Shown here piece by piece: positions 17,888 to 26,853 of a DNA stretch of 64,000 bases (its first letter is position 1; each line of letters starts with the position of its first letter). A model generated the notes under the pieces. The model did not search any database and was not told the DNA's origin. It saw only the letters and a program-made list of their open reading frames with translations. The stretch is from an uncultured Acidimicrobiales bacterium (GTDB lineage Bacteria > Actinomycetota > Acidimicrobiia > Acidimicrobiales > Aldehydirespiratoraceae): assembly GCA_905480195.1 (NCBI GenBank), contig CAJQPN010000003.1, forward strand, positions 1 to 64,000, given 5' to 3'. Made by a program: the position numbers and the translations under genes.

Positions 17888-19594
17888 TCAGACATTTCGA
17901 TCAGCCGACAAAAAGCAACGGAGCTCGGTTCCCCGCCCTTGTTCAGAGTCGATCACGAACGTGGCCCCAATGCTCGAAGCGCGCTCACGCATCCCCAAGA
18001 TGCCATAGCTGTCGATACGTCCAGCTTCTGCCTTGTGAAAGCCCTTGCCATCGTCAGTGACTTCGAGCGCCGCTGAGTCACCATCACAGCGCCAGCGCAC
18101 CACCACAGTGCGTGCGGAGGCGTGCCGTTCGACGTTCACGAGTGCTTCCTGTGCAATTCGCCACATCTCACGCTCCTGAAGCAGCGGAAGACGAGCCTCT
18201 GCATTGGCGTAGACCTGGATCTCGAGGTCGGATCGTTCCATCAAGCGCGAAGCGAACTGCTCGAGGACATCGCTGATCTCCTGGGTATCCGAAACATCAG
18301 TACGCAGGTCGTACAGGGTGTCTCGTACCTCGCTGATCACACTGCGCAGATCACGACGCAACTGTGTGAGCGGGGCTGCGAGCGACTCGCCAGTCTGCTC
18401 CTTGGTCACGATGCGGTCGAGTTCAAAGCCAAGATAGGCAAGCGATTGCCCGATGTTGTCGTGAAGGTCACGAGCGATCCGGGTTCGTTCTTCATCTGCA
18501 CCAACGGTTCGAAGCCGCGAGAACAGGCGGGCGTTGTCGATCGCGAGTGCAACTGGCTCGACGAACCCGTCCATAAGCTCGAACTCGCGCGACCCGAATG
18601 CCTCGGCTCGCTTCGCCTCGACTGCGAGCAAACCGATCACATGCCCTCGAGCCCTGAGCGTCATGTACAAACCAGACGAAGATGTTGGCGAGAGCCCAGG
18701 CCCAGAGGGTCCGCTCAGGTCATCTCTCTGCACGATCTTGTCGGTGGACAAGGTATCCAAGAGCACCTTCGGGAGCTCAGTCGGCCCGAGCCGGTTCGAC
18801 ACAACAGCCCCTTCCCGACGGACGACCTCCCACGAGTGATCGGTGTCGTCGAAGAGAAGGATCACCACAGCGTCGACGTTCACGAGACTGCGGAGTCGCA
18901 CAACGGTCGTATCGATCACATCACCAAGGTCGAGCGATGCCGGCAGTGTCTGCGCAACCCGGTGGAGCGAGTAGAGCAAGGCGTTCGCATCAGACAGTTG
19001 CGCGAGCCGATCTAAGGCCAGAGAGTGCTCACGGTCCGCCTCTCCACTGATCCGGCGCGCATAACCAGCAACAACACCGACGAGGGCGAGTACCACGGTC
19101 CACTGAATCGCAATGCGAGTGTCCTGCCCGTCGTAGCTGCGCCGCCAGGCGTCAGCAAGGCTGACCGCAAGCGCCGCGGTCATCGCTAAGCGCACCGCAA
19201 AGCCGAACCCACGGGCAAATCCAGCGACCACGATCGCTGTCAAAAGTGAGAGGACGAACGGAGACCCCCAAAAGCCGGTAGCGACGACGGCAGCGACATG
19301 AAACCCGATCTCGGCAACGACCTCGAAGAGTGATCGAAGACCGCCGACGTACCTGATCGGTGTGATCGTTCGGATCGCGGTATAACCGATCACGCCCACA
19401 CACCAGGCGACGATGTTCCAGTCCTGGTCGACAAACGCTCCTGCTGCGAGCGCCAACGAGATGGTGGTCATGCACCAGCGGATAGTGAGCACTGCAGGAG
19501 CAAATGCCGCTATCCGGTCGCCGTGCTCAATCAGGCCGGGGCTACGAGCGTCGTAACCGTTGCCGACTCGAGCAATACGAGCCAAAGGACGCAT
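17888..19594 (-). CDS. Membrane histidine kinase with GAF domain (NarL-type partner)
   Basis: A 568-residue sensor kinase. Residues about 30-180 contain roughly five or six hydrophobic segments. A GAF domain occupies about 210-355 (DAVVILLFDD, GHVIGLLAVEAKR). The HisKA_3 dimerisation box RIARDLHDNIGQSLAY has the phospho-acceptor His378. The HATPase_c domain closes the protein with AQEALVNVERHASA (N-box), LEVTDDGKGF (G1) and YGILGMRERASSIGA (G2). It is upstream of the LuxR-type regulator by about 140 bases. The signal is unknown; a membrane or soluble small ligand sensed by the GAF or the membrane bundle are alternatives. Confidence 0.92.
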   Translation of the reverse strand: MRPLARIARVGNGYDARSPGLIEHGDRIAAFAPAVLTIRWCMTTISLALAAGAFVDQDWNIVAWCVGVIGYTAIRTITPIRYVGGLRSLFEVVAEIGFHVAAVVATGFWGSPFVLSLLTAIVVAGFARGFGFAVRLAMTAALAVSLADAWRRSYDGQDTRIAIQWTVVLALVGVVAGYARRISGEADREHSLALDRLAQLSDANALLYSLHRVAQTLPASLDLGDVIDTTVVRLRSLVNVDAVVILLFDDTDHSWEVVRREGAVVSNRLGPTELPKVLLDTLSTDKIVQRDDLSGPSGPGLSPTSSSGLYMTLRARGHVIGLLAVEAKRAEAFGSREFELMDGFVEPVALAIDNARLFSRLRTVGADEERTRIARDLHDNIGQSLAYLGFELDRIVTKEQTGESLAAPLTQLRRDLRSVISEVRDTLYDLRTDVSDTQEISDVLEQFASRLMERSDLEIQVYANAEARLPLLQEREMWRIAQEALVNVERHASARTVVVRWRCDGDSAALEVTDDGKGFHKAEAGRIDSYGILGMRERASSIGATFVIDSEQGRGTELRCFLSADRNV

Positions 19595-19789
19595 CCACCA
19601 TGTCAGCGAAGAACGGATGCCCGCATTCTCGGCAACGTTAACTACTGAAGTCTCATTCGCCTGGATCTCACTCTGCGATTCGATGACACCGACCTCCTAC
19701 ACCTAGAGACCCATCGGCAACTCGTGCCGCTTCGGAAGAGATACCTGCGGCGAAAGGGAAAGAAAAGTGACGACCGCTCATCGACCGCA

Positions 19790-21187
19790 TCACGCAGGTG
19801 TGAGCACAACCCATTTGTCGTCGGCCCACACCACCGACCAACCATCGGTTATGAGCAAGTCGACAAGCGCTCGATCGCGTTCCCAGAGCACGGCGTCGGG
19901 CTGATTCTGTTCGATCACGTCGCGCCAGCGGGGTCTCGCGCGCAGAAGCACAACGTAATCGGCGACTAGGGCGGGGTCGTGAAGTTCAAACCGGTCGTCG
20001 ATCCAGACCGCTCCGACCCCTCCGAAGCGAAAACCCAGATAGTTGCCCACGAAGTCCTGATGGAGGACATGGTGCCCTGCTGGCGAGAGGTCGAGCTTCT
20101 CCATCGCATCGACCGCAGCAACGGGATACTGCTCAAGGCTGGTATGGGGTGGCAAAACTGCAAGGACGGCCAGCATGGCCACCATCGCCACAAACCCGAC
20201 GGTCCCAAGGCGAATAGCAGTCGAGTCACGATTGGCGTCGGGGCCATGAAGGTCCGGCAGTCCTTCCGCCAACAGCGGCAGCAGCACAATCACTGCGATC
20301 GGGATGTTCCGGACGCTCAGGAGTGCTGCGATGACGAACAACACCCCGGGAGCCACGAGGCGCAAGGGCGCACGTCGCGAAGCAAAAATCGTTGCGGCGA
20401 GCAACACGAGAAAAAGCCGAGTCCACGTCGACTCGAAACTCGAGGCCTGCCACTCCGAGATCTGGCGAAGCGTGTCGTGCCTGCCGAGCAACTCAAACGG
20501 AAACCACAACATCGCTGGCCCGTACGGATTGGCGATACCGCCAGCGAGCATGCCTCCCGCCAGCCAAACAGCCCGGCGTGCGTCCTGGCCCGCATCAAGA
20601 TCACGATCGAGACGCGCACCGAACCATCGGGCAAACAGGAGCACAATGCCGAGTGGCCAACTGCCATGAATGTTCACCCAGAGAAAGCCGAGCGCAGCAA
20701 GCCACCGAGGATCACGGTTACGTTCTGCAGCCAGCATCACCGTTGCAAAAAACACGAAGGCCAGCAGCAACGGCCGTTCGTTCCACGTGTGAACTCCGAT
20801 GACCAGCACAGGAGCGATCACGACTACCCGACTGATAACCGACGGCGCCCTATCCGTGAGTTGCCAGGCCAACCAACCGAGGACACAAGCGCTCGCAGCC
20901 ATAAGGAGCCGTAGCCCAGCAAACCCAAAAGAATTATCGATAATGCCGTAAAGCAGCGACGCTAACCACGACTGAACGACGAGTGGCTCGCCGCCAGAAG
21001 TCCACGTGAACGCATCCTTTCTGACGATGCCTTCATCAAGCATCAGCCGACCCGTCGCAAGGTGGGTCAGAAAGCTATTGTCGCCCAATTTCTGAGCGCC
21101 GATACCAAACGAAACGACTGCGCACGCACAACCAAGAAGGGTGGAGAGGGTGAGTCGGGATTGAGCCGGGACCTCAACGGCCTTCAT
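19790..21187 (-). CDS. Polytopic membrane protein, GT-C glycosyltransferase-like
   Basis: A 465-residue integral membrane protein with about ten to eleven hydrophobic helices and a C-terminal soluble domain of about 110 residues. Near the N-terminus it has GDNSFLTHLATGRLMLDEG and DAFTWTSGGEPLVVQSWLA, in the first extracytoplasmic loop. This layout (Asp/His loop, then a multi-helix bundle) resembles GT-C-type proteins that use lipid-linked sugars, but I cannot place it in a named family. The gene is 6 bases after tadC, so it belongs to the Tad operon. A role in modifying the pilus or its surface is inference. Confidence 0.6.
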   Translation of the reverse strand: MKAVEVPAQSRLTLSTLLGCACAVVSFGIGAQKLGDNSFLTHLATGRLMLDEGIVRKDAFTWTSGGEPLVVQSWLASLLYGIIDNSFGFAGLRLLMAASACVLGWLAWQLTDRAPSVISRVVVIAPVLVIGVHTWNERPLLLAFVFFATVMLAAERNRDPRWLAALGFLWVNIHGSWPLGIVLLFARWFGARLDRDLDAGQDARRAVWLAGGMLAGGIANPYGPAMLWFPFELLGRHDTLRQISEWQASSFESTWTRLFLVLLAATIFASRRAPLRLVAPGVLFVIAALLSVRNIPIAVIVLLPLLAEGLPDLHGPDANRDSTAIRLGTVGFVAMVAMLAVLAVLPPHTSLEQYPVAAVDAMEKLDLSPAGHHVLHQDFVGNYLGFRFGGVGAVWIDDRFELHDPALVADYVVLLRARPRWRDVIEQNQPDAVLWERDRALVDLLITDGWSVVWADDKWVVLTPA

Positions 21188-21193
21188 GGCAGA

Positions 21194-22126
21194 TCATCCG
21201 AAGTTTTCAACGATGCGGAGGACCGCCGGGCCGAGGATGACCGTGAACAGCGATGGAAAAATACAGAAAACCATCGGGACCAGCATCTTGACTGGTGCCT
21301 TTTGTGCCTTCTCCTCAGCTATCTGCCGCCGCTTGATTCGCATATCTTCCGCCTGGCTTCGCAGCACACGGCCGATCGACACACCGAAGGTGTCAGCCTG
21401 AATGATTGCGAGCACGAAGCTGCGCACTTCGGCCACCTCGATCCGGGCATCCATGGCCCGCATCGCTTCCGCTCGCGTCGAGCCGGCCTGAACCTCGCCG
21501 AGCATACGATTGAATTCCTCTGACAACGGTCCTTCGATCGCCGAGACCACTCGTAGAAGCGCCTGTTCGAAACCGAGACCCGCCTCGACCGAGATGACGA
21601 GCAAGTCGATGATGTCGGGCAGGCCGCGGAGTATCTCGACCTGACGCTCCTCGACAGCTCGGTTGAGTTGGGCATCGGGACCAAGGAGCAGTGCCAGCAC
21701 CACTAAGGCGGTGACACCGAGCTGGGGGTTTCCGGTCAGGCCGACTGGATTCCAGAAAAGAAAGAACCAGATGGAGATCGGTGCTGCAACAACGGTGACG
21801 ACTCGGATTGCGAGGAACCGATCGATCATCTGTGCCGAAGGTCGACCAGAAAGCACGAATTTCAGTCGAACACCTTCGACATACCCGACTGGTGTCAGAC
21901 GGCGACCCAGATTGGTCAACCCAAGGAGCACCGGTTTGAACGCACGCTGAGCAAGTGGGACCAAAAGATCCTGATCTCGGACATTGTCGACCTGATAGTC
22001 GTCAAGGGCGCGAAGTGATTCGCGCACGGCCGCTTTCTCAACAGACTGAGAGCCAATAGCCCAAAGGACAAGAGCAATCACTCCTCCGAGGAGGGCAGCT
22101 GCGATCTGGGGATCGAGTTCCGGCAT
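21194..22126 (-). CDS. tadC: TadC-like Tad pilus inner-membrane platform protein
   Basis: A 310-residue type II secretion F-domain protein. An N-terminal helix (IAAALLGGVIALVLWAIGS) is followed by a cytoplasmic stretch, a central pair of hydrophobic segments, and the T2SSF domain. The T2SSF domain has DIIDLLVISVEAGLGFEQALLRV, typical of TadB/TadC, and a C-terminal helix pair ending KMLVPMVFCIFPSLFTVIL. With TadB it forms the platform that couples the TadA motor to Flp assembly. It starts 7 bases after tadB and is followed within 6 bases by the GT-C-like gene. Confidence 0.88.
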   Translation of the reverse strand: MPELDPQIAAALLGGVIALVLWAIGSQSVEKAAVRESLRALDDYQVDNVRDQDLLVPLAQRAFKPVLLGLTNLGRRLTPVGYVEGVRLKFVLSGRPSAQMIDRFLAIRVVTVVAAPISIWFFLFWNPVGLTGNPQLGVTALVVLALLLGPDAQLNRAVEERQVEILRGLPDIIDLLVISVEAGLGFEQALLRVVSAIEGPLSEEFNRMLGEVQAGSTRAEAMRAMDARIEVAEVRSFVLAIIQADTFGVSIGRVLRSQAEDMRIKRRQIAEEKAQKAPVKMLVPMVFCIFPSLFTVILGPAVLRIVENFG

Positions 22127-22133
22127 GGTGTCG

Positions 22134-24077
22134 TCAGATCTCGATATCGATCATCTTCTTCATCCAGGCAAATCCGATGATCACGGCCACGAGCGACGTG
22201 CCGAGCAGGATGTTCCCGAGGGTGTCGTTGAAGAGAACACCGATGTAGTCCGGATTCATAACCCACATCACCGCTCCAAGAATGGGCGGCAGTCCACCGA
22301 GCAAGATTGCGCTCATCTTGCCTTCAGCGGTGAGCGACGCGATATCGCGGCGCATACGCTCTCGGGCGGTCATCGTGTTCCCAACAGTCGTCAGCAACTC
22401 CGAGAGGTTACCGCCAACTTCACGCTGGATCTTCACCGCCATGACCGCCCAAGCGAAGTCATCGGAGTCCATCCGAACAGCCGCTGCATCCATCGCGTCC
22501 TCCAAAGGGCGTCCAAGTTGGGCTTCAGTGACGATTCGGCGAAGCTCAACGCCCATGGGGTCCTCAATCTCTTGCGAGACGGCCTCGACCCCTTGCATGA
22601 ACGAATAACCGGCCTTGAGGGTCGACGACAGCAAAAAGAGGGTGTCGGGCAGCTGCGCTGCGAACTTCTTCTTTCGCTGCGTGGCACGGAAATTGAGAAC
22701 CGCAGGTGGGGCGAGCACACCGAGGAGACCCATTACGAGAAGGCCACTGATGCCGCCAACCAAAAGAAGGCCGAGTACTAGCGAGCTCAACACAATTCCG
22801 ATGTACGCAGTGAATGCCTCACCAGCCCGCAACGGCACCTCAGCACGCTCGAGCATCGCTTCTGCCCGCTCAAATCCTCCCTGTTGCTTTGCAATGCCCT
22901 CGGTGAGCTCAACCGCCCGCTTGACAAACAGATTCTTGGCAAACGACCGCTTCTCACTATCGGCCTCTGCGGCTTGCGCTCCGAGTGGGCTGCCATACGC
23001 CTGAAGCACGTCGTCGAGTTCCGAAGTGTCCTTGCCGAAGAGGCTCGCTGTCGAATACGCCCCGAGTGCCGCGGCTAACGCGCCCAGTCCCAATCCGACG
23101 CGTCGACCCATTTCGCCATCAAGAAACCCGAGGCCCGGGAGCGTGGTCGATGCCGGTGGCGTAACGACAGCCAGCGCGCTACCAGCCGCAACCGACCCGG
23201 AAACATACGAACCGCGGATGAGGTAGCCATCGACATCAGCTGCGATCGAGGTACTCATCGGCACAGCATCGCCGTTGAAGTAGACCGCCCACGTCGACTG
23301 GATGGCGTTGCTGAGACGCAAGCCAAACCCAGCAAGCACCGCACGGTCCGTTTCGAGCGCATAACTGCCGCCTGCGCTTACGCTCACGAGCAGGCTTTCA
23401 GCACTCGACGTCGTCTGACCCGCATGAACCATGAACACGCCGGCCCCACTGCCAAGTACCGAGCCGCGAGCCAAGGCCTCAGAGTTTTCTGATCCGCCGT
23501 CAACATTGGCCGTTAGCACGATGATATTGGTTGCGCCAGGCACGGGTTCGTCGAACCTGAGACTGACACCGCGAACCGCGTCCCACAGGCGATTCGAACC
23601 TGCCGCGGGGACGAGGCTATCGATGACTCGGAGAGTCCGCGTCTCGGGGCTTCCGAACCCGACGCGGATCCGACCCTCGCCGCCGGTCGTCCAGACCTCA
23701 ATCCGTTCGTCGGGCGGCGCCTCTCGGACATAGTCACGTGCGATCGTCTTGAACGTGTCGAGGAAATCCGATGATTCAGCACTGTTGTCGATCACGATCG
23801 CCGTCTGGACTTGCAGTGATGCGTCGCTCAAGGCGACCGGCGAAGCCGTGTCTGCGGGCACACCACCGGTGGTGATAGCCACCCGTCCTGGCTCGGTCGC
23901 AGTACGAATGACAACGAAGGGCTCACCAGTTGCATCGACCAGAAGCAACTCGGGCACCGCAGCGCCGTTCTCCCCTTGCGTCAGCGCAGGGCTTGCGCCC
24001 ACAGTGAGCAGAAGTATCAGCGCTGCGAGCAGTGCGGCAACGCCTGTCCGGACACCTTTTTTCCAGCCTTCGGTCAC
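22134..24077 (-). CDS. tadB: TadB-like platform protein with N-terminal VWA-like domain
   Basis: A 647-residue protein, roughly twice the usual TadB size. A signal/anchor helix (residues about 12-33) leads to an extracytoplasmic VWA-like domain of about 250 residues: LQVQTAIVIDNSAES at 88-102, IIVLTANVDGG, then a beta-rich segment. The metal-ion site is degenerate. The expected DxSxS reads DNSAE and the third-loop Asp is not in its usual context. A second transmembrane region (LGLGALAAALGAYSTASLF) precedes the cytoplasmic linker and T2SSF domain (FLLSSTLKAGYSFMQGVEAVS, AVMAVKIQREVGGNLSELL). GTG overlaps the tadA stop (GTGA). The VWA part may contact pilin or peptidoglycan; this is inferred. 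Confidence 0.87.
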   Translation of the reverse strand: MTEGWKKGVRTGVAALLAALILLLTVGASPALTQGENGAAVPELLLVDATGEPFVVIRTATEPGRVAITTGGVPADTASPVALSDASLQVQTAIVIDNSAESSDFLDTFKTIARDYVREAPPDERIEVWTTGGEGRIRVGFGSPETRTLRVIDSLVPAAGSNRLWDAVRGVSLRFDEPVPGATNIIVLTANVDGGSENSEALARGSVLGSGAGVFMVHAGQTTSSAESLLVSVSAGGSYALETDRAVLAGFGLRLSNAIQSTWAVYFNGDAVPMSTSIAADVDGYLIRGSYVSGSVAAGSALAVVTPPASTTLPGLGFLDGEMGRRVGLGLGALAAALGAYSTASLFGKDTSELDDVLQAYGSPLGAQAAEADSEKRSFAKNLFVKRAVELTEGIAKQQGGFERAEAMLERAEVPLRAGEAFTAYIGIVLSSLVLGLLLVGGISGLLVMGLLGVLAPPAVLNFRATQRKKKFAAQLPDTLFLLSSTLKAGYSFMQGVEAVSQEIEDPMGVELRRIVTEAQLGRPLEDAMDAAAVRMDSDDFAWAVMAVKIQREVGGNLSELLTTVGNTMTARERMRRDIASLTAEGKMSAILLGGLPPILGAVMWVMNPDYIGVLFNDTLGNILLGTSLVAVIIGFAWMKKMIDIEI

Positions 24078-25552
24078 GACGCCCCCATGGCTCCACCGGA
24101 GGCCCGAAACGTCTCTGGGCCGAGTTTGATCCCTTCAGACGTCAATTTCTCCGCAAACTTCGGGCGAATGCCAGTCGGCTTCAGGGTGCCGCGATAACGG
24201 CCACTGTCGTCGACACCAGCGCTGTAATCGAAGAGGAATACGTCCTGGAGCGTGATCACATCACCCTCCATACCTTGCACCTCAGTGATATGGGTGACAC
24301 GGCGGGAGCCATCGCGCAGACGAGCGATTTGGATGATTACGTCAATTGCCGAGGCCATCTGCTCACGAATTGCCCGTACGGGAAGGTCGAAGCCCGCCAT
24401 CAGGGTCAGCGTCTCGAGACGCGAGAGCGTATCTCGGGGTGTGTTGGCGTGGACCGTCGTGAGGGAGCCGTCGTGGCCTGTGTTCATGGCTTGGAGCATG
24501 TCCAGCGCTTCACCCGCTCGACACTCCCCCACCACGATGCGGTCGGGGCGCATACGCAGCGAGTTCTTCACGAGATCGCGAATGGTGACAGCGCCACGGC
24601 CCTCAATGTTGGCTGGACGGGTTTCCAAGCAAAGCACATGATCCTGATGGAGTTGGAGCTCCTTGGCGTCCTCAACGGTGACGACGCGCTCGTCAGACGG
24701 GATGAACGAGGAGAGCACGTTCAGCGTGGTGGTCTTGCCAGTGCCAGTACCGCCGGAGACGATCATGTTGAGGCGCCCAACGACGCAGGCTTGCAAGAAA
24801 CGAGCTGCGTTTGCGTCGAACGTGCCGAATCGGATCAGATCATCAACCTGAAGCGGGTCAGCCTTGAACTTTCGGATCGTGAGGAACGGGCCACCGATTG
24901 TCAACGGCGAAATGATCGCATTTACACGAGACCCATCGGGAAGACGGGCGTCACACATCGGTGACGCCTCATCAATGCGACGACCCACCTGGCCGACGAT
25001 CTTGTCAATAATTCGTCGCAGATGAGCCTCGTCGACGAACGTGATGGGATCCTTGGTGAGCTTGCCCGAACGCTCCACGTAAATTGAGTCAGGACCATTG
25101 ACCATGATCTCCGATACGTCGTCATCGCGCAGCAGTGGATCGATTGGTCCGTAACCCAAGATGTCGTCGGTGACTTCTTCGATCAACTGGGCCCGGTCGG
25201 CCGCCGACAACGGGGTGCGCTCTTTTGCGAGCGCTGCGAGCAACTGCTCTTGGACTTTCGCTCGCAACTCTTCTTGATCAGGTTGCGACTCGTAGAGCGT
25301 GGGGCCAATTTCCGCAATCAAGCTCTGATGGATCCGCTTGCGAAGCTCGTCGCGGATCGGGTCGCGTCTGCCGGGGGAATCCCCCGCCGAAGCCGCCTTG
25401 AGCCTCTGTGCGGCAGCAAGCCCAGTTAGCGCACTCTGCTTGTTACCGGCCCCTCCACTGTCACCGGCACCTCCAGCTTTGTTGCCAGTATCCGGCGACG
25501 GCTCGGTTTCGGCCCCAGGCTCGGACTCTTGGAGACGCTTGTAGAGACTCAT
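24074..25552 (-). CDS. tadA: TadA/CpaF-family pilus secretion ATPase
   Basis: A 492-residue type II/IV secretion ATPase that powers pilus assembly and retraction. A Gly/Ser-rich N-terminal region of about 60 residues precedes an alpha-helical domain and ILGYGPIDPLLRDDDVSEIMVNG, the TadA/CpaF signature. Walker A is SGGTGTGKTTTLNVL, the Asp box RVVTVEDAKELQL, Walker B MRPDRIVVGECRAGEALDML, and the His box contains GSLTTVHANTP. It sits between tadZ and tadB, coupled by GTGA overlap to the latter. Family length is normal (about 430-490). Confidence 0.95.
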   Translation of the reverse strand: MSLYKRLQESEPGAETEPSPDTGNKAGGAGDSGGAGNKQSALTGLAAAQRLKAASAGDSPGRRDPIRDELRKRIHQSLIAEIGPTLYESQPDQEELRAKVQEQLLAALAKERTPLSAADRAQLIEEVTDDILGYGPIDPLLRDDDVSEIMVNGPDSIYVERSGKLTKDPITFVDEAHLRRIIDKIVGQVGRRIDEASPMCDARLPDGSRVNAIISPLTIGGPFLTIRKFKADPLQVDDLIRFGTFDANAARFLQACVVGRLNMIVSGGTGTGKTTTLNVLSSFIPSDERVVTVEDAKELQLHQDHVLCLETRPANIEGRGAVTIRDLVKNSLRMRPDRIVVGECRAGEALDMLQAMNTGHDGSLTTVHANTPRDTLSRLETLTLMAGFDLPVRAIREQMASAIDVIIQIARLRDGSRRVTHITEVQGMEGDVITLQDVFLFDYSAGVDDSGRYRGTLKPTGIRPKFAEKLTSEGIKLGPETFRASGGAMGAS

Positions 25553-25597
25553 GGGTGTTCCTCATACTGAAGATACGGGTTCGGTGGGCGGCAAGGC

Positions 25598-26845
25598 TTA
25601 CTTTCGTCTTTTCTTGCCGCCAGGAGCGGGCTGCGGAAGAAACAGATCGGCGAGTTGCTCGAGCGCCTTCGCAACACCTGAGCGCGGCGAGCTCAGCACG
25701 ACAGGCACCCCTCGGTTGACCGCCTGTGGTACCACGATGTCACTCGGAATAAGGGCATCAGCACTCACCTGAAGATTCCGCTCAACCTCGTTCACATCGA
25801 GCATCACCTTGGAGTTCGAGCGGTTCAGGACCAGTCGTAGCTTCTCCATCGGCGTGTTGAGGAGGCGCAACGTCTGCAAGCCAATCTTCACGTTCTTGAT
25901 GTTCGGGATGTCCATCCCAGCCACGAGGAGAACATCGTCGCTTATCTCGATCATCCCCAGGACGACGTCGTTGAAGTACGCCGGCGTATCGATTACTACA
26001 TGTGAGCAAAAGCTGCGCAGAAGCTCAATGATCTGAATCATCTCCGCTGCGCCGATCTGGTCGGCGAACGCCGGCTCGAGCGGAGCGGGGAGAATGAGTA
26101 GCCCCGACGGTTCGTGGGAAACGAGCAGGCTTTGGATAAGGCTCGCGTCGAGCCGATCGAGAGAACTGACGGCATCGACAACCGTGTGCTGTGGCGAGAG
26201 TTTCAGCATCACCGCGATGTCGCCGAACTGAAGGTCTGCATCAACCAGACAAACCGGCTTGTCGCTGCGAGCGGCGAGCACGACCGCAAGGTTGGTAGCG
26301 ATGACCGACTTGCCTGCACCGCCCTTGGTGCTGAACACGGTGATGACTTGGCCGAGCTCACCGTCGGCCTCGAACACTTGATCCGGCCCGGCAGTGCCGG
26401 ACGTGTCAGCAATCGACGGCGTGGCTCGCTTGATCGATTCGGAAAGTTGCTGTTGATCGATCGGTGAGGCGATCACGTCGTTCACACCAGCCCGAAGCGC
26501 CTGTTGGAGAATGCTCGTGGTGAGTTCTTCAGCAACGAGGATGGCACCGACCTCGCTATTGGTCCGCAGGACTTGTTCGATGTCAGCGAGCGAACCGTCG
26601 GTCACGCAGGTTGGACCGAGCACGAGGACAATCACCTCGCCGTTGAGGTACGGCACGAGATCGGCAATGGTTGCGAAGCTGCTGACATCGGAGCCCAGTT
26701 GCGCGATCAGGAAGTCGCGAGCGCTCTCGTCGGCATCGATAACAACCAGATTCACCGGCGCTCGATCCGCGCCTAGGCCTGCGTCGGCGGCAGCACCTGT
26801 GCCAGGCGAGGAAATCCCTGTGTCATCGATGAAAGAACCCGACAT
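25598..26845 (-). CDS. tadZ: TadZ/CpaE-like MinD-family localisation ATPase
   Basis: A 415-residue protein. Residues about 30-140 form a receiver-like domain (VVIDADESARDFL, IVLVLGPTC, DVIASPI) without a full set of phospho-acceptor residues. The C-terminal half is a ParA/MinD ATPase with deviant Walker A STKGGAGKSVIATNLA, VCLVDADLQFGD and HVVIDTPAYF. TadZ/CpaE places the Tad machine at its site, often a pole. A basic tail GGKKRRK ends the protein. It lies between cpaB and tadA in the operon. Confidence 0.9.
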   Translation of the reverse strand: MSGSFIDDTGISSPGTGAAADAGLGADRAPVNLVVIDADESARDFLIAQLGSDVSSFATIADLVPYLNGEVIVLVLGPTCVTDGSLADIEQVLRTNSEVGAILVAEELTTSILQQALRAGVNDVIASPIDQQQLSESIKRATPSIADTSGTAGPDQVFEADGELGQVITVFSTKGGAGKSVIATNLAVVLAARSDKPVCLVDADLQFGDIAVMLKLSPQHTVVDAVSSLDRLDASLIQSLLVSHEPSGLLILPAPLEPAFADQIGAAEMIQIIELLRSFCSHVVIDTPAYFNDVVLGMIEISDDVLLVAGMDIPNIKNVKIGLQTLRLLNTPMEKLRLVLNRSNSKVMLDVNEVERNLQVSADALIPSDIVVPQAVNRGVPVVLSSPRSGVAKALEQLADLFLPQPAPGGKKRRK

Positions 26846-26853
26846 CTCCAGGT

